Origin: Pseudomonas sp. TH41
Lineage (GTDB): Bacteria; Pseudomonadota; Gammaproteobacteria; Pseudomonadales; Pseudomonadaceae
Reading direction: 5' to 3'
Length of the DNA stretch: 64,000 nt
NCBI RefSeq assembly: GCF_016650695.1
Contig: NZ_JAEKFH010000003.1
Location: 1,942,001-2,006,000 of the forward strand
In this document: piece after piece, positions 38,059 through 46,636 of the stretch
Layout: each line of letters starts with the position of its first letter
Position numbering within the stretch: position 1 is the first letter of the stretch
Program-made: the position numbers and the translations under genes
Notes under the pieces: generated by a model
Seen by the model: only the letters and a program-made list of their open reading frames with translations
What the model was told of the DNA's origin: nothing
Databases searched by the model: none

Positions 38059-38140
38059 GCAAAAGATCGCAGCCTTCGGCAGCTCCTACAGGGTGTATGC
38101 ATGCCCCTGTAGGAGCTGCCGAAGGCTGCGATCTTTTGCT
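38059..38140. repeat. REP doublet, family B
   Basis: Facing copies of AAAAGATCGCAGCCTTCGGC and its reverse, with a short loop, one base after the possible 31-aa frame. Confidence 0.9.
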
Positions 38141-38153
38141 TTTCCGGGCGCAA

Positions 38154-38191
38154 TAAAAAACGCCGACGCTATCGAAAGCCGTCGGCGTTTG
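38154..38191 (-). terminator. Intrinsic terminator downstream of the orphan metQ
   Basis: AAACGCCGACG and CGTCGGCGTTT pair around a 12-nt loop, with an A run on the plus strand, i.e. a T run following the stem for leftward transcription. It is placed about 30 bp after the metQ stop. Confidence 0.75.
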
Positions 38192-38218
38192 AAACCTTGA
38201 AGAGGTTTACCTCGCGAA

Positions 38219-39001
38219 TCAGAACGCCGGCAGTACCGCGCCGCTGTACTTCTTCTCGATGAATGCTTTCACTTCAGGACTGGTCAAGGCTTTGGCCAGT
38301 TTCTGGATCGCAACGCTGTCCTTGTTGTCCGGACGAGCCACCAGGAAGTTCACATAAGGCGAATCGGCACCTTCGATCACCAGCGCATCTTTGGCCGGGT
38401 TCAGGCCTGCTTCCAACGCGTAGTTGGTGTTGATCATGTCCAGGTCGACCTGGTCCAGAACACGCGGCAGCATGGCCGATTCCAGTTCCTTGAACTTGAA
38501 GTTGTGCGGGTTCTTGGCGATGTCTTTCGGGGTAGCCAGGGCGTTTTTCGGGTCTTTCAACTCAATCAGACCAGCCTTCTGCAACAGGATCAGGGCACGG
38601 CCGCTGTTGCTGCCTTCGTTCGGAATCGCGATGGTCGCGCCGTCTTTCAGTTCAGCCAGGGTTTTGATTTTCTTCGAGTAGCCACCGAAAGGTTCAACGT
38701 GCACACCGATCACGGTGACCAGGTTAGTGCCTTTGCCTTCGTTAAAGCTTTTCAGGTACGGCAGGGTCTGGAAGTAGTTGGCATCCAGACGCTTCTGGTC
38801 GACCTGCACGTTCGGCTGAACGTAGTCGGTGAAGACTTTGATTTCCAGGTCCACGCCTTCTTTGGCGAGGGTGGGTTTGATCAGTTCCAGAATCTCGGCG
38901 TGTGGGATTGGGGTCGCCGCAACCACCAGTTTCTCACCCGCCTGGGCCAGGCCGGCAGTCAGGGCAGCCGCCAATGCGGTGAACAACAGAACCTTTTTCA
39001 T
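38219..39001 (-). CDS. metQ: MetQ-family D/L-methionine-binding protein (orphan)
   Basis: Periplasmic binding protein of 260 aa, with signal MKKVLLFTALAAALTAGLAQ cleaved after AQA. AATPIPHAEILELIKPTLAK, DANYFQTLPYLKSFNEGKG, IAIPNEGSNSGRALILLQKA and the C-terminal SPEVKAFIEKKYSGAVLPAF are standard MetQ features and closer to the E. coli type than the copy at 26572. No metN or metI lies beside it, so it must use a permease encoded elsewhere. Its upstream region contains a TTATTC-CC-GAATAA palindrome (about 39104-39117). Confidence 0.92.
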   Translation of the reverse strand: MKKVLLFTALAAALTAGLAQAGEKLVVAATPIPHAEILELIKPTLAKEGVDLEIKVFTDYVQPNVQVDQKRLDANYFQTLPYLKSFNEGKGTNLVTVIGVHVEPFGGYSKKIKTLAELKDGATIAIPNEGSNSGRALILLQKAGLIELKDPKNALATPKDIAKNPHNFKFKELESAMLPRVLDQVDLDMINTNYALEAGLNPAKDALVIEGADSPYVNFLVARPDNKDSVAIQKLAKALTSPEVKAFIEKKYSGAVLPAF

Positions 39002-39165
39002 GCAGTGTCCTTATCAAAATCACGGTCGTCATCGACGACGGCTTCAAGTACGTGTGCCAGTGAAGTGCTATCGCTGGCGTGACGCGGACAATACCGGGAT
39101 TTTTTATTCCCGAATAATATCTTTTATTCACTTTCATATTCCATTTTGCTCATACAACTCCAACC

Positions 39166-39268
39166 CTGTAGGAGCGAGCTTGCTCGCGAGGGGCGTAAGG
39201 ACAACGCGTACATTCAGAAAGCCGCGTCATCGTTGACGTCCATCGCGAGCAAGCTCGCTCCTACAAGT
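39166..39268. repeat. REP doublet, family A, overlapping the end of the sigma-54 activator gene
   Basis: Facing copies of GTAGGAGCGAGCTTGCTCGC. The right-hand copy lies within the reading frame of the gene at 39214-40173 and encodes part of its last about 17 residues (LVGASLLAMDVN...). Confidence 0.9.
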
Positions 39269-40173
39269 AGATGTTTCAGCGCTGCTTTCTCTGTGGCGGT
39301 GCCTTTACTGAGAATCTGCTTCAGTTGCTGCTCGATCTGCACTAACGGCGCAGCCGCCTCAAGCAAATTCAAATGTTCCGGCAGAATCTCGTCGCCGCTA
39401 CTCACCAATAAGGCAAAGTGAATAACGTTTTCCAACTCACGGGTGTTGCCCGGCCACCTGTGTCGCTCCAGCACACTCTGCGCCGTCTCGCTGATCAGCG
39501 GCACCGGCAGGTCCAGTCGCTGGCTATAGATGCCGAGGAAATATTCAGCCAGGGGCAAAATATCGCCCACCCGTTCACGCAAGGCCGGCAATTCGAGCTG
39601 GCCTTCACTGAGGTAGTGATAAAGCCGCTCGTGGAATTTGCCGGCGGCCACCGCTTGGGCCAGGTCGATGCTGGTCGCGGCCACCAGTCGCACATCTACC
39701 GGACTCGGTTGATGCGCGCCGACGCGAGTGACTTCATGGTTTTCCAGGGCGGCGAGTAATTTGATCTGGATGGGCAAAGGCAAGTCGCCGATCTCGTCCA
39801 GATAAAGCGTGCCGCCGTTGGCCGAACCGAACCAGCCGGCCCGGCTGCTGGCCGAACCGCTGTAACTGCCGGCGGCATAACCGAACAATTCGGCATCGGC
39901 ATAAGTCGGGCTGATGGCCCCGCAGTTGACCGAGACGAACAACCCGCCGCGATCACTGGCGCGGTGGATGTGGCGTGCCAGCAACTCCTTGCCGGTGCCG
40001 GTTTCACCGCGAATCAATACCGAGATCGCGCGCGGGGCCAATTGCTCCAGTTCCTGGCGCAATTGGCGAGAGCGCGAATCGACGAACACCAGCGCCTTGG
40101 CGCGGATGCTAAGGGGACTTTTTTCTGCGTCGGGAAAGGTCAGCAATGGCTGACCGAAGGCTTCAAAACTCAT
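39214..40173 (-). CDS. Sigma-54-interacting regulator, atypical, without a visible HTH
   Basis: AAA+ protein of 319 aa related to NtrC-family activators. Walker A GETGTGKE (residues 56-63), Walker B GGTLYLDE (120-127) and the C-terminal R-finger region (RWPGNTRELENVIHFALLVS) are present. There is no N-terminal receiver or sensor domain (only about 30 residues before the AAA+ domain). The sigma-54 contact loop, normally GAFTGA, reads GSYSGS (102-107). A Fis-type HTH is not seen; the protein ends in residues encoded by a REP element. Sulfur-related activators such as SfnR also lack a sensor domain; an organosulfur role is plausible given the metQ neighbour 212 bp away. Confidence 0.82.
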   Translation of the reverse strand: MSFEAFGQPLLTFPDAEKSPLSIRAKALVFVDSRSRQLRQELEQLAPRAISVLIRGETGTGKELLARHIHRASDRGGLFVSVNCGAISPTYADAELFGYAAGSYSGSASSRAGWFGSANGGTLYLDEIGDLPLPIQIKLLAALENHEVTRVGAHQPSPVDVRLVAATSIDLAQAVAAGKFHERLYHYLSEGQLELPALRERVGDILPLAEYFLGIYSQRLDLPVPLISETAQSVLERHRWPGNTRELENVIHFALLVSSGDEILPEHLNLLEAAAPLVQIEQQLKQILSKGTATEKAALKHLLVGASLLAMDVNDDAAF

Positions 40174-40243
40174 GGCAAACTCCCGCCCAAAACCGCCGGG
40201 AGGCGGGGGCCGATTCTAAAAAAAAAAGTAAGGACGAAAAGGT

Positions 40244-40825
40244 TCAAGCGCGGCGCAGGGCGTGATGCTCCATGCGGTTTTGCAGGCGATAGAGGTAGGC
40301 AAAACCCTGCTCCCAACGCTGGTGACCGGACTTCACGTTGATGTGCCCGGCCCCCGACAAAATCCCCGCTTCGGCACCCCAGTTGCGCGCCAGTTCCAAT
40401 GCACGCGGTGCACTCACGGCACTGTCGTTATCTGAGCTGACAACTTGACTCGGAAACGGCAAAAGGTTCGTCGGAATCGGTGCGAAGTTACGCAGGGCTG
40501 GCGCGCAGGCCGGACGTTCGACGTCCGCCGGTGCAACCAGCAATGCACCGCGAACCTGACGCAAAAACTGCACAGGCGCCGTGGCCGCCCAATGGGCGAC
40601 GGTGATGCAACCCAGGCTGTGGGCAATCAGGATCACCGGCGTGCTGTCGGCGGCAATCGCTTCGGCCAGCGCCGCGACCCAATCTTCACGGCGAGGGGTC
40701 AGCCAATCGGCCTGTTCCACCCGTGCGCTGTTCGGCAAGCTGTTTTGCCAGTGGCTTTGCCAATGATCGTCTGGCGATCCTTGCCAGCCCGGCACAATCA
40801 GGTAGCGAATTGATTCGTTGCGCAT
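40244..40825 (-). CDS. RBBP9/YdeN-family alpha/beta hydrolase
   Basis: Small serine hydrolase of 193 aa. The N-terminus RYLIVPGWQGSPDDHWQSHW is the family hallmark. The nucleophile elbow is IAHSLGCITVAHWA (Ser near residue 68). The acid and His of the triad are expected in the segments SDNDSAVS and GAGHINVKSGH, both visible. Substrate unknown. It starts at an ATG with GGAGAG upstream. It is 70 bp upstream of the sigma-54 activator's start side but reads the same way, towards it. Confidence 0.9.
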   Translation of the reverse strand: MRNESIRYLIVPGWQGSPDDHWQSHWQNSLPNSARVEQADWLTPRREDWVAALAEAIAADSTPVILIAHSLGCITVAHWAATAPVQFLRQVRGALLVAPADVERPACAPALRNFAPIPTNLLPFPSQVVSSDNDSAVSAPRALELARNWGAEAGILSGAGHINVKSGHQRWEQGFAYLYRLQNRMEHHALRRA

Positions 40826-40936
40826 GGGGGAACTCTCCTGCTGCGTGTCTGTTCCCGATCAAGTATAGGGAGGAGAGTTATATTCGTTAAGGAATAAGAA
40901 GCTATTTATTAAGACCCATATAGAATATAAAAAATA

Positions 40937-41060
40937 CCCTGTAGGACTGTAGGACTGTAGGAGCTGACGAGTGAAACGAGGCTGCGATCTTTTGATGTTG
41001 TTTTTTTAAAAAGCAAAGTCAAAAGATCGCAGCCTCGTTTCACTCGGCAGCTCCTACAGG
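40937..41060. repeat. REP doublet, family B, with an 8-bp tandem triplication
   Basis: The two halves carry the CGAGTGAAACGAGG subtype. At the left end CTGTAGGA occurs three times in tandem (40939-40962), apparently by slippage. The remaining gene-free DNA (40826-41308) shows nothing else I can support. Confidence 0.85.
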
Positions 41061-41308
41061 CAAAAAAGGGACCGCACCCTGCCAAGGAGACGGCCCCGGA
41101 AACTCAAAATCTGTGAGCGCTGATCAACACCGCTGGATGCAATGATTGGCTGAAACGCTTATCTATTAAAGGAATATTTAATTACTTTGATAGACAATAA
41201 ACGCATATAACTATCAGCCCTCGATGAACACCTTGGTCATACCTTATCGGCGCTTTGGGTCAGATTGATGACCGGCTTCCTTGCCGTTTTGAGTTTCCGG
41301 TGCACCTG

Positions 41309-42382
41309 TCACGCCTGGGAGGCCTGAACCTGCCGGGCCTCTGTTGTTTCCTTGCGCACAAACCGGTTCGCCCGGCCAAACGTGCCGAAGTCGTTGAACC
41401 GCACACCCATTTCGCGCATCACCTTATGCGCCACGGGCGTGGTCATCTGACGGATATAAAACGGTTCCTTCACCACAAAGTGATGAATCCCGTGGGTGCT
41501 GCCGAAGTTGAAGCAGAACGCCTGCAACGGCCACATCCACCAAGGGTTCAACACTTGGGTTTGCTGGATCACATTGCCCGGCTCTACGTCACCGTAGTAG
41601 TGCATGTTGGAGCTGACGAAGTGCAGGCAGAAAGTACGCAACACGTTCGGTCCGATGATCACCACCGCAGCGATATCGATCACCTGCATCACCGACAAGG
41701 TGGTCGCCGACCATTCAATCGGTGCACCCAGCAGATGAGCGATGCCATTGGCCGCGTGAAAACCGAGAAACACATACCACGCGCCCCAATGCAGCAACGC
41801 CAGTGGCGCGTAGACCTTCAGGGCGCGCTTGAGGATGCTGATCTTTTGCGTCCAGGTTTCGGCACGCAGCATGCGGATGAACGCCGACATCACGTTGTCG
41901 CCGACCATCAGCAGCCGTGCGAAACCCCAGGGTTCGCCGTTGGTGATGGCGCGTTCTTCCATGTCGGTTTCGGTGCCCGAGACCTTGTGATGATTCAGGT
42001 GCAGATGGCGACGGATCCACGGATTGATCGTGCTCGGCCGCGCCAGCCAGACCAGCCCCATCATCAGGTTGTGCGGCACACGTTGTTTGCGAAAGTACAT
42101 GCTGTGGATCAGGTCGTGCTCCAGTTCGTGAGTCAACGACGCGAAAAATGCATTCAGTAACAGACACACCCACCAGGCCATGTGTCCCGTCATGTACAGC
42201 GCTGCCGAACCGACCATTGCGGCCAAAGCGAAGGCCAGAATGCCTGCGCCCAAAGCATCCTGATGGTTGAGAATCGGGTAGCGCTGACGCAGTTCGACGC
42301 CCTTGGCCAATACCACTTCGCGAATATGCGCTGATCGTTGAGTTGCATTCAGTCGCTGGGGACTTGCAGAAGTACCGTGCAT
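41309..42382 (-). CDS. Membrane fatty-acid desaturase
   Basis: Integral-membrane di-iron enzyme of 357 aa. Three histidine clusters are visible: HELEHDLIH (about residue 85), RRHLHLNHHK (about residue 125) and GSTHGIHHFVV (about residue 310), with four or more membrane segments between them. The fold is that of fatty-acid desaturases/hydroxylases; the substrate and position of the double bond are not decidable. The start is an ATG with GGATGG upstream. An AraC-type regulator is divergently transcribed 100 bp away and probably controls it. Confidence 0.88.
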   Translation of the reverse strand: MHGTSASPQRLNATQRSAHIREVVLAKGVELRQRYPILNHQDALGAGILAFALAAMVGSAALYMTGHMAWWVCLLLNAFFASLTHELEHDLIHSMYFRKQRVPHNLMMGLVWLARPSTINPWIRRHLHLNHHKVSGTETDMEERAITNGEPWGFARLLMVGDNVMSAFIRMLRAETWTQKISILKRALKVYAPLALLHWGAWYVFLGFHAANGIAHLLGAPIEWSATTLSVMQVIDIAAVVIIGPNVLRTFCLHFVSSNMHYYGDVEPGNVIQQTQVLNPWWMWPLQAFCFNFGSTHGIHHFVVKEPFYIRQMTTPVAHKVMREMGVRFNDFGTFGRANRFVRKETTEARQVQASQA

Positions 42383-42482
42383 GCTTCCATCCTCTGGTTA
42401 TTGATGTTCGCATCCTGCCCTGAGATCCTTCCCGGGACGGTAGCCGTGAACGCCAACCTGTTGACCGGAAGCGCCAATCAGC

Positions 42483-43487
42483 ATGACCGAACCGACCTCC
42501 CTCGCCAGCTGGACCCGCGCCCTGCGCAAGCAACTTGATGCGCTGGGCCTCGACAGCACCGCCCTGTGTCACCAGGCGGGGCTTGATCCGCAATTGATGG
42601 ACGACCCGAACGCCCGTTACCCGTTGTCCGCCACCACGCGCTTGTGGGAAATCGCCGTGCAGGTCAGCGGCGACCCGGCGATTGGCTTGCGCGTCTCGCG
42701 TTTCGTCAGCCCCACCACTTTTCATGCGCTCGGTTATGCGCTGGTGGCCAGCGGCAGTTTGCGGGAAGTGTTTGAGCGCATCGTGCGCTATCACCAGGTG
42801 GTCAGTGATGCCCTGGAGCTTGAATTAAGCCGCACCGAGGACCGTTATCGCTTTCGCCTGAAAATCCCGCCAGGCAATCCGGCGCCGGCCTTCGAAGCCA
42901 TCGATGCCTTCACGGCGATTTACGTGCGCACCTGCCGCAATCGACTGGGCCGCGAGTACGCTCCGCTGGCGGTGTACCTGCGCCGTCCGGAACCGGCCGA
43001 CCCGCATCAATGGCACAAAGTCTTCCGCTCGCCGGTGTACTTTTCCGCCGACGAAGACCGACTGGAATTTTCTCTGGAGGATTTCGACAGTCACCTGGAT
43101 GACGCCAACCCGGAACTGGCCGAGCACAACGAAACCGTGCTCAATCGCACCCTCGCGCAACTCAAGCCCCTGACCTGGGAACGCAAAGTCCGCGACGCCA
43201 TTGAAGAGCAATTACCGGAAGGCGAGCCCAGCGCCGAACACATCGCCCAGACCCTGCACCTGAGCTTGCGCAGTCTGCAGCGGCACTTGGCGGACGAAGG
43301 TTGTCGGTTCGACACGCTGCTGAATGAAAGTCGCGAAAACCTGGCGCTGCTGCACCTGCGCGACCTGCAATGCTCGTTGAGCGAGATCAGTTATTTGCTG
43401 GGGTTTGCCGATACGAGCAGCTTCAGCCGCGCGTTCAAACGCTGGACCGGGATGACGCCGGGGCAGTTTCGGGATGGGTTGAGGTGA
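42483..43487 (+). CDS. AraC-family transcriptional regulator
   Basis: Regulator of 334 aa with an N-terminal arabinose-type ligand domain (PF12625-like; LDALGLDSTALCHQAGLDPQ and LRVSRFVSPTTFHALGYALV) and a C-terminal double HTH (AEHIAQTLHLSLRSLQRHLA ... SEISYLLGFADTSSFSRAFK, then RWTGMTPGQFR). OruR/FtrA-like family size. Divergent from the desaturase with a 100-bp shared promoter region, so a desaturase inducer sensing a fatty acid or related lipid is a reasonable inference. Confidence 0.9.
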   Translation: MTEPTSLASWTRALRKQLDALGLDSTALCHQAGLDPQLMDDPNARYPLSATTRLWEIAVQVSGDPAIGLRVSRFVSPTTFHALGYALVASGSLREVFERIVRYHQVVSDALELELSRTEDRYRFRLKIPPGNPAPAFEAIDAFTAIYVRTCRNRLGREYAPLAVYLRRPEPADPHQWHKVFRSPVYFSADEDRLEFSLEDFDSHLDDANPELAEHNETVLNRTLAQLKPLTWERKVRDAIEEQLPEGEPSAEHIAQTLHLSLRSLQRHLADEGCRFDTLLNESRENLALLHLRDLQCSLSEISYLLGFADTSSFSRAFKRWTGMTPGQFRDGLR

Positions 43488-43512
43488 TAGATTCGGAAGG
43501 TGGGTTGTCTGG

Positions 43513-43619
43513 TCTGGCCTCTTCGCGAGCAGGCTCGCTCCCACATTGGATCTTCAGTGAACACACCCTTTGTGATCCCCAGAGAATAATGTGGGAGCGA
43601 GCCTGCTCGCGAAGGCGGC
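43513..43619. repeat. REP doublet, family A (GTGGGAGC variant)
   Basis: Facing copies of CTTCGCGAGCAGGCTCGCTC and GTGGGAGCGAGCCTGCTCGC between the convergent AraC regulator and receiver genes; it begins 10 bp after the stop of the receiver-only gene. Confidence 0.9.
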
Positions 43620-43629
43620 CTCTGAAACT

Positions 43630-43995
43630 TCAGCGCCCCTTATCACGCCGCAACAACTTGCGCACCCGCGCCACCAGTTCGCTCACGGCAAACGGCTTGA
43701 GCAGGTAATCGTCTTCATGCAACTCCAGCCCGCGCAGGCGATCTTCGATGCCGTCCCTGGTGGTGAGGAGCAGTACCGGCGTTTCACCGAGCTTGCGGAT
43801 CTGTTGCAGCAATTGCCAGCCGTTTAGCCCCGGCAGCATGACGTCGAGGATGATCAGCTCGTACTCGCCCGTTTCGATAAAGCGGCGGCCGTCCATTCCG
43901 TTGAGCGCCACATCCACCGAGTAACTCGCCTCGTTCAGGCCGTTGGCCAGGAGTTTGGCGGTCTCCGGCTCGTCTTCCACTAACAGCACACGCAT
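43630..43995 (-). CDS. Receiver-only (truncated) OmpR-family response regulator
   Basis: A 121-aa protein that is a complete receiver domain: acidic pocket VEDEPE, phospho-acceptor LILDVMLPGLNG (Asp near residue 51), Thr in LLLTTRDG and Lys in YLLKPFAVSEL. It resembles the N-terminal halves of CopR/IrlR/CzcR-type regulators, which continue into a winged helix of about 100 residues; here translation stops after LLRRDKGR, and no kinase is adjacent. GAGGTG precedes the ATG. Either a stand-alone receiver or a gene shortened by loss of its 3' half next to the REP doublet. Confidence 0.8.
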   Translation of the reverse strand: MRVLLVEDEPETAKLLANGLNEASYSVDVALNGMDGRRFIETGEYELIILDVMLPGLNGWQLLQQIRKLGETPVLLLTTRDGIEDRLRGLELHEDDYLLKPFAVSELVARVRKLLRRDKGR

Positions 43996-44092
43996 GGCAC
44001 ACCTCGATTGTCGTCATCACAGGCTAGGCGCCTTCGCAAAGAAAGCCCACCAATACCGACTAATGCCGGTCAGTTAAGCCATAACGAGATCC

Positions 44093-44246
44093 GTGTAGCA
44101 GCTGGCGAAGCCCGCGTCCGGCTGTGTGTAGGAGCGAGCTTGCTCGCGAAGATGGAACATCCGACACATTTTCTGTGGCTGAACGACCATCGCGAGCAAA
44201 CTCGCTCCTACACACAGCCGGACGCGGGCTTCGCCAGCTGCTACAT
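44093..44246. repeat. Nested repeat: family A REP doublet inside a family C doublet
   Basis: The outer arms are family C (GTAGCAGCTGGCGAAGCCCG ... CGGCTGTG and reverse) and end exactly where a complete family A doublet (GTAGGAGCGAGCTTGCTCGC ... and reverse) begins. The whole is one long inverted repeat of about 150 bp between the receiver-only gene and the Crp/Fnr regulator. Confidence 0.85.
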
Positions 44247-44268
44247 GGATTGCGTGAAGCTGAAATGT

Positions 44269-44955
44269 TTAAACCATTGCCAACGCCCGCAGCCGAGCGG
44301 CATCCAGAATTTCGATCTCGCCATAGCTGAGGTCGAGAATCCCCTGCCCCTGCAAATCCTTGAGAATCTGGTTGGTGGTCTGGCGCGACAGCGACAACAT
44401 TGAAGCAAGCTGCTCCTGCGGCAGTTGCAGCACACGTCGCGGCGGGGCGATTTCGCCGTAACCCTCGGCGATCATCAGCAAGCGATGCGCCAATCTGGCC
44501 GGAGCCGGCATCAGGCTCAGCTGCTCGAGGTTGATGAAGGTCATGCGCAGTTTTTGGCTCATCAACAATGCCAGCTGCCGCCAGTGCACCGGTTGTTCGT
44601 CGAGCAACGCCAGCAGTGCGTTTTGCGGGATGTGCAGCAGGGTGCACGGGCCCACGCCGAACGCATCGTGGGTGCGCAGCTGTCCGTCGAACAGACAGAT
44701 TTCACCAAACCAGTGCGGTGGTTCCACCAGGCTCAGCAGCGCCTCTTTGCCTTGTTCACTGACCGCGCCGATACGCACGGCGCCTTCGAGCACAGCATAC
44801 AAACCGCAGGGCGGATCGCCGCGCTGGAACAGCCGCTGACCCGGCGCCAAGCGCCGCACCTTGGCGACGGACAGCAGACTATCCTGTAAGGAAACCGGTA
44901 AATGGCTGAACCATTGTCCCGTCATCAGACGCGAACGCCAAACCTGCATGTCCAT
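44269..44955 (-). CDS. Crp/Fnr-family transcriptional regulator
   Basis: Regulator of 228 aa with an N-terminal cyclic-nucleotide-binding-like beta-roll (PGQRLFQRGDPPCGLYAVLE, GEICLFDGQLRTHDAFGV) and a C-terminal HTH (LPQEQLASMLSLSRQTTNQI LKDLQGQGIL, given in two parts). There are no N-terminal cysteines as in Fnr, so oxygen sensing by a cluster is not suggested. The ATG at 44955 is preferred because AGGAG stands 5 bp upstream; a longer frame exists. Divergent from the Mpo1-like gene with only 84 bp between them. Confidence 0.88.
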   Translation of the reverse strand: MDMQVWRSRLMTGQWFSHLPVSLQDSLLSVAKVRRLAPGQRLFQRGDPPCGLYAVLEGAVRIGAVSEQGKEALLSLVEPPHWFGEICLFDGQLRTHDAFGVGPCTLLHIPQNALLALLDEQPVHWRQLALLMSQKLRMTFINLEQLSLMPAPARLAHRLLMIAEGYGEIAPPRRVLQLPQEQLASMLSLSRQTTNQILKDLQGQGILDLSYGEIEILDAARLRALAMV

Positions 44956-45039
44956 GAAAACTCCTGGAGATTGTCGCCTGGCTGACAGAGCGAGCCGTGA
45001 ACCCGGGGCATGATCACTCACCCTACAGGAGGAATAACA

Positions 45040-45558
45040 ATGAAAAGCCTCATTGACCATCTCAGTCAATACGCCGCGTATCACCGTGACCCGCGCAACA
45101 TCGCCAGCCATTTCATTGGCATTCCGCTGATTGTGGTCGCCGTCGCGGTGTTGCTGTCACGCCCGCAATGGGCCGGAGGCTGGCTTTCACCAGCGATGCT
45201 GGCAGCACTGGCGTCGGCGTGGTTTTACCTGCGCCTGGAGTGGCGGCTGGGTGTGTTGATGACCGCGTTGCTGGGACTTTCTGTGTGGCTCGGTCATGTG
45301 TTGGCGGCGCAAAGTACACTGGTGTGGCTGGCGAGCGGTATCGGAATGTTTGTGGTGGGCTGGGCGATCCAGTTTGTCGGGCACCACTATGAAGGGCGCA
45401 AACCGGCGTTTGTCGATGATGTGACGGGGCTGATTGTCGGGCCCTTGTTTGTGGTGGCCGAGTTGGCGTTTTTGCTGGGGTTGCGGCATGACCTCAAAGA
45501 GCAGATAGAGGCGCGGGCGGGTGGAGTACGGGTTAATCCGAAAAATGCGGCGGCTTAG
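45040..45558 (+). CDS. Mpo1-like (DUF962) membrane protein
   Basis: A 172-aa membrane protein with four hydrophobic segments. The family motif is at the start: YAAYHRDPRNIASHFIGIPL, with further conserved residues in WAIQFVGHHYEGRKPAFVDD. Yeast Mpo1 (YGL010w) is a dioxygenase that shortens 2-hydroxy fatty acids; conserved His residues in these blocks fit that chemistry. In bacteria the role is not settled. AGGAGG lies 7 bp before the ATG at 45040. The gene lies divergent from the Crp/Fnr regulator. Confidence 0.88.
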   Translation: MKSLIDHLSQYAAYHRDPRNIASHFIGIPLIVVAVAVLLSRPQWAGGWLSPAMLAALASAWFYLRLEWRLGVLMTALLGLSVWLGHVLAAQSTLVWLASGIGMFVVGWAIQFVGHHYEGRKPAFVDDVTGLIVGPLFVVAELAFLLGLRHDLKEQIEARAGGVRVNPKNAAA

Positions 45559-45566
45559 GCCGTTTT

Positions 45567-45645
45567 AAAAGATCGCAGCCTGCGGCAGCTCCTACAGATG
45601 TCGTACCCCTGTAGGAGCTGCCGCAGGCTGCGATCTTTTGATCTT
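45567..45645. repeat. REP doublet, family B
   Basis: Facing copies of AAAAGATCGCAGCCTGCGGC and GTAGGAGCTGCCGCAGGCTG between the convergent Mpo1-like and cysA genes; its last bases touch the cysA stop. Confidence 0.9.
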
Positions 45646-46633
45646 AAAGGTTGGCGAGTTTCTGCCAGACCTTCGGTTTGAAGAACAACGTTTCACCCTT
45701 CGCCAATCCGATCAGGCTGTCGTGGTCCTTCACCACTTCAGCTTCGATCAGCTCGCTCTGGCCTTCGACCTTCAACGTCACCCGCGTCGTCGCGCCCAAT
45801 GGGCGGATATCCCGCACTTCGGCCGCGTGGTGATCTTCCAGTTCATGCCGCGACAATGACACTTCGTGCGGTCGGAACAGCACATGGTTGTCCTCCCCCA
45901 GATGCAACCGGTTGGAGTCACCCAGGAAGTGATAAACAAAATCGCTGGCCGGGTTTTCGTAGACGTCGCCCGGTGAGCCGATCTGCTCGATCACGCCTTT
46001 GTTCATCACCACAATCCGGTCGGCCACTTCCATCGCCTCTTCCTGGTCGTGGGTGACGAATACCGAGGTCAGGTTGATGTCTTCGTGCAGCCGCGCCAGC
46101 CAGCGACGCAGCTCTTTACGCACCTTGGCGTCGAGGGCGCCGAAGGGTTCGTCGAGCAGCAGCACCTTCGGCTCCACCGCCAGGGCACGGGCCAATGCGA
46201 TGCGCTGACGCTGACCGCCCGAAAGCTGCTCCGGGTAGCGATCCGACAGCCAATCCAGTTGCACCATGTTCAGCAGTTCGTGAACTTTCACCGCGATCTG
46301 GCTTTCGGACGGACGCTGGTTTTTCGGCTTCATACGCAGGCCGAAGGCGACGTTATCGAATACCGTCATGTGGCGGAACAAGGCGTAATGCTGGAACACA
46401 AAGCCAACGTTGCGATCACGCACGTCATGGCCGGAAACGTCTTCACCGTGGAACACGATGTTGCCCTGATCCGGGGTTTCCAGGCCGGCGATGATCCGCA
46501 GCAGCGTGGTTTTGCCGCAACCCGACGGGCCGAGCAGCGCCACCAGTTCGCCGCTTTGAATGTCCAGGCTGATGTTGTTCAGCGCCTTGAACGCGTTGAA
46601 ATTCTTGCTGACGTTACGCACTTCGATCGACAT
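45644..46633 (-). CDS. cysA: Sulfate/thiosulfate ABC transporter ATP-binding protein
   Basis: ATPase of 329 aa driving sulfate and thiosulfate import. Walker [11 protein letters not shown]-loop [15 protein letters not shown], signature [15 protein letters not shown], Walker [15 protein letters not shown] and H-loop [17 protein letters not shown] are intact, and the C-terminal TOBE-like domain follows ([20 protein letters not shown]). It is the last gene of the operon in the order cysT-cysW-cysA, 3 bp after cysW. Confidence 0.96.
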   Translation of the reverse strand: MSIEVRNVSKNFNAFKALNNISLDIQSGELVALLGPSGCGKTTLLRIIAGLETPDQGNIVFHGEDVSGHDVRDRNVGFVFQHYALFRHMTVFDNVAFGLRMKPKNQRPSESQIAVKVHELLNMVQLDWLSDRYPEQLSGGQRQRIALARALAVEPKVLLLDEPFGALDAKVRKELRRWLARLHEDINLTSVFVTHDQEEAMEVADRIVVMNKGVIEQIGSPGDVYENPASDFVYHFLGDSNRLHLGEDNHVLFRPHEVSLSRHELEDHHAAEVRDIRPLGATTRVTLKVEGQSELIEAEVVKDHDSLIGLAKGETLFFKPKVWQKLANL

Positions 46634-46636
46634 GAA

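Noticed and set aside
38012..38200. Second frame of 62 codons overlapping the end of the 31-aa frame
   Set aside because: Most of it is translated REP sequence, and it has no ribosome-binding site.
39002..39165. Sigma-54 promoter for the orphan metQ
   Set aside because: TGGCAC is present on the minus strand, but the downstream element is TTGA at the wrong spacing (11 instead of 10 between GG and GC positions).
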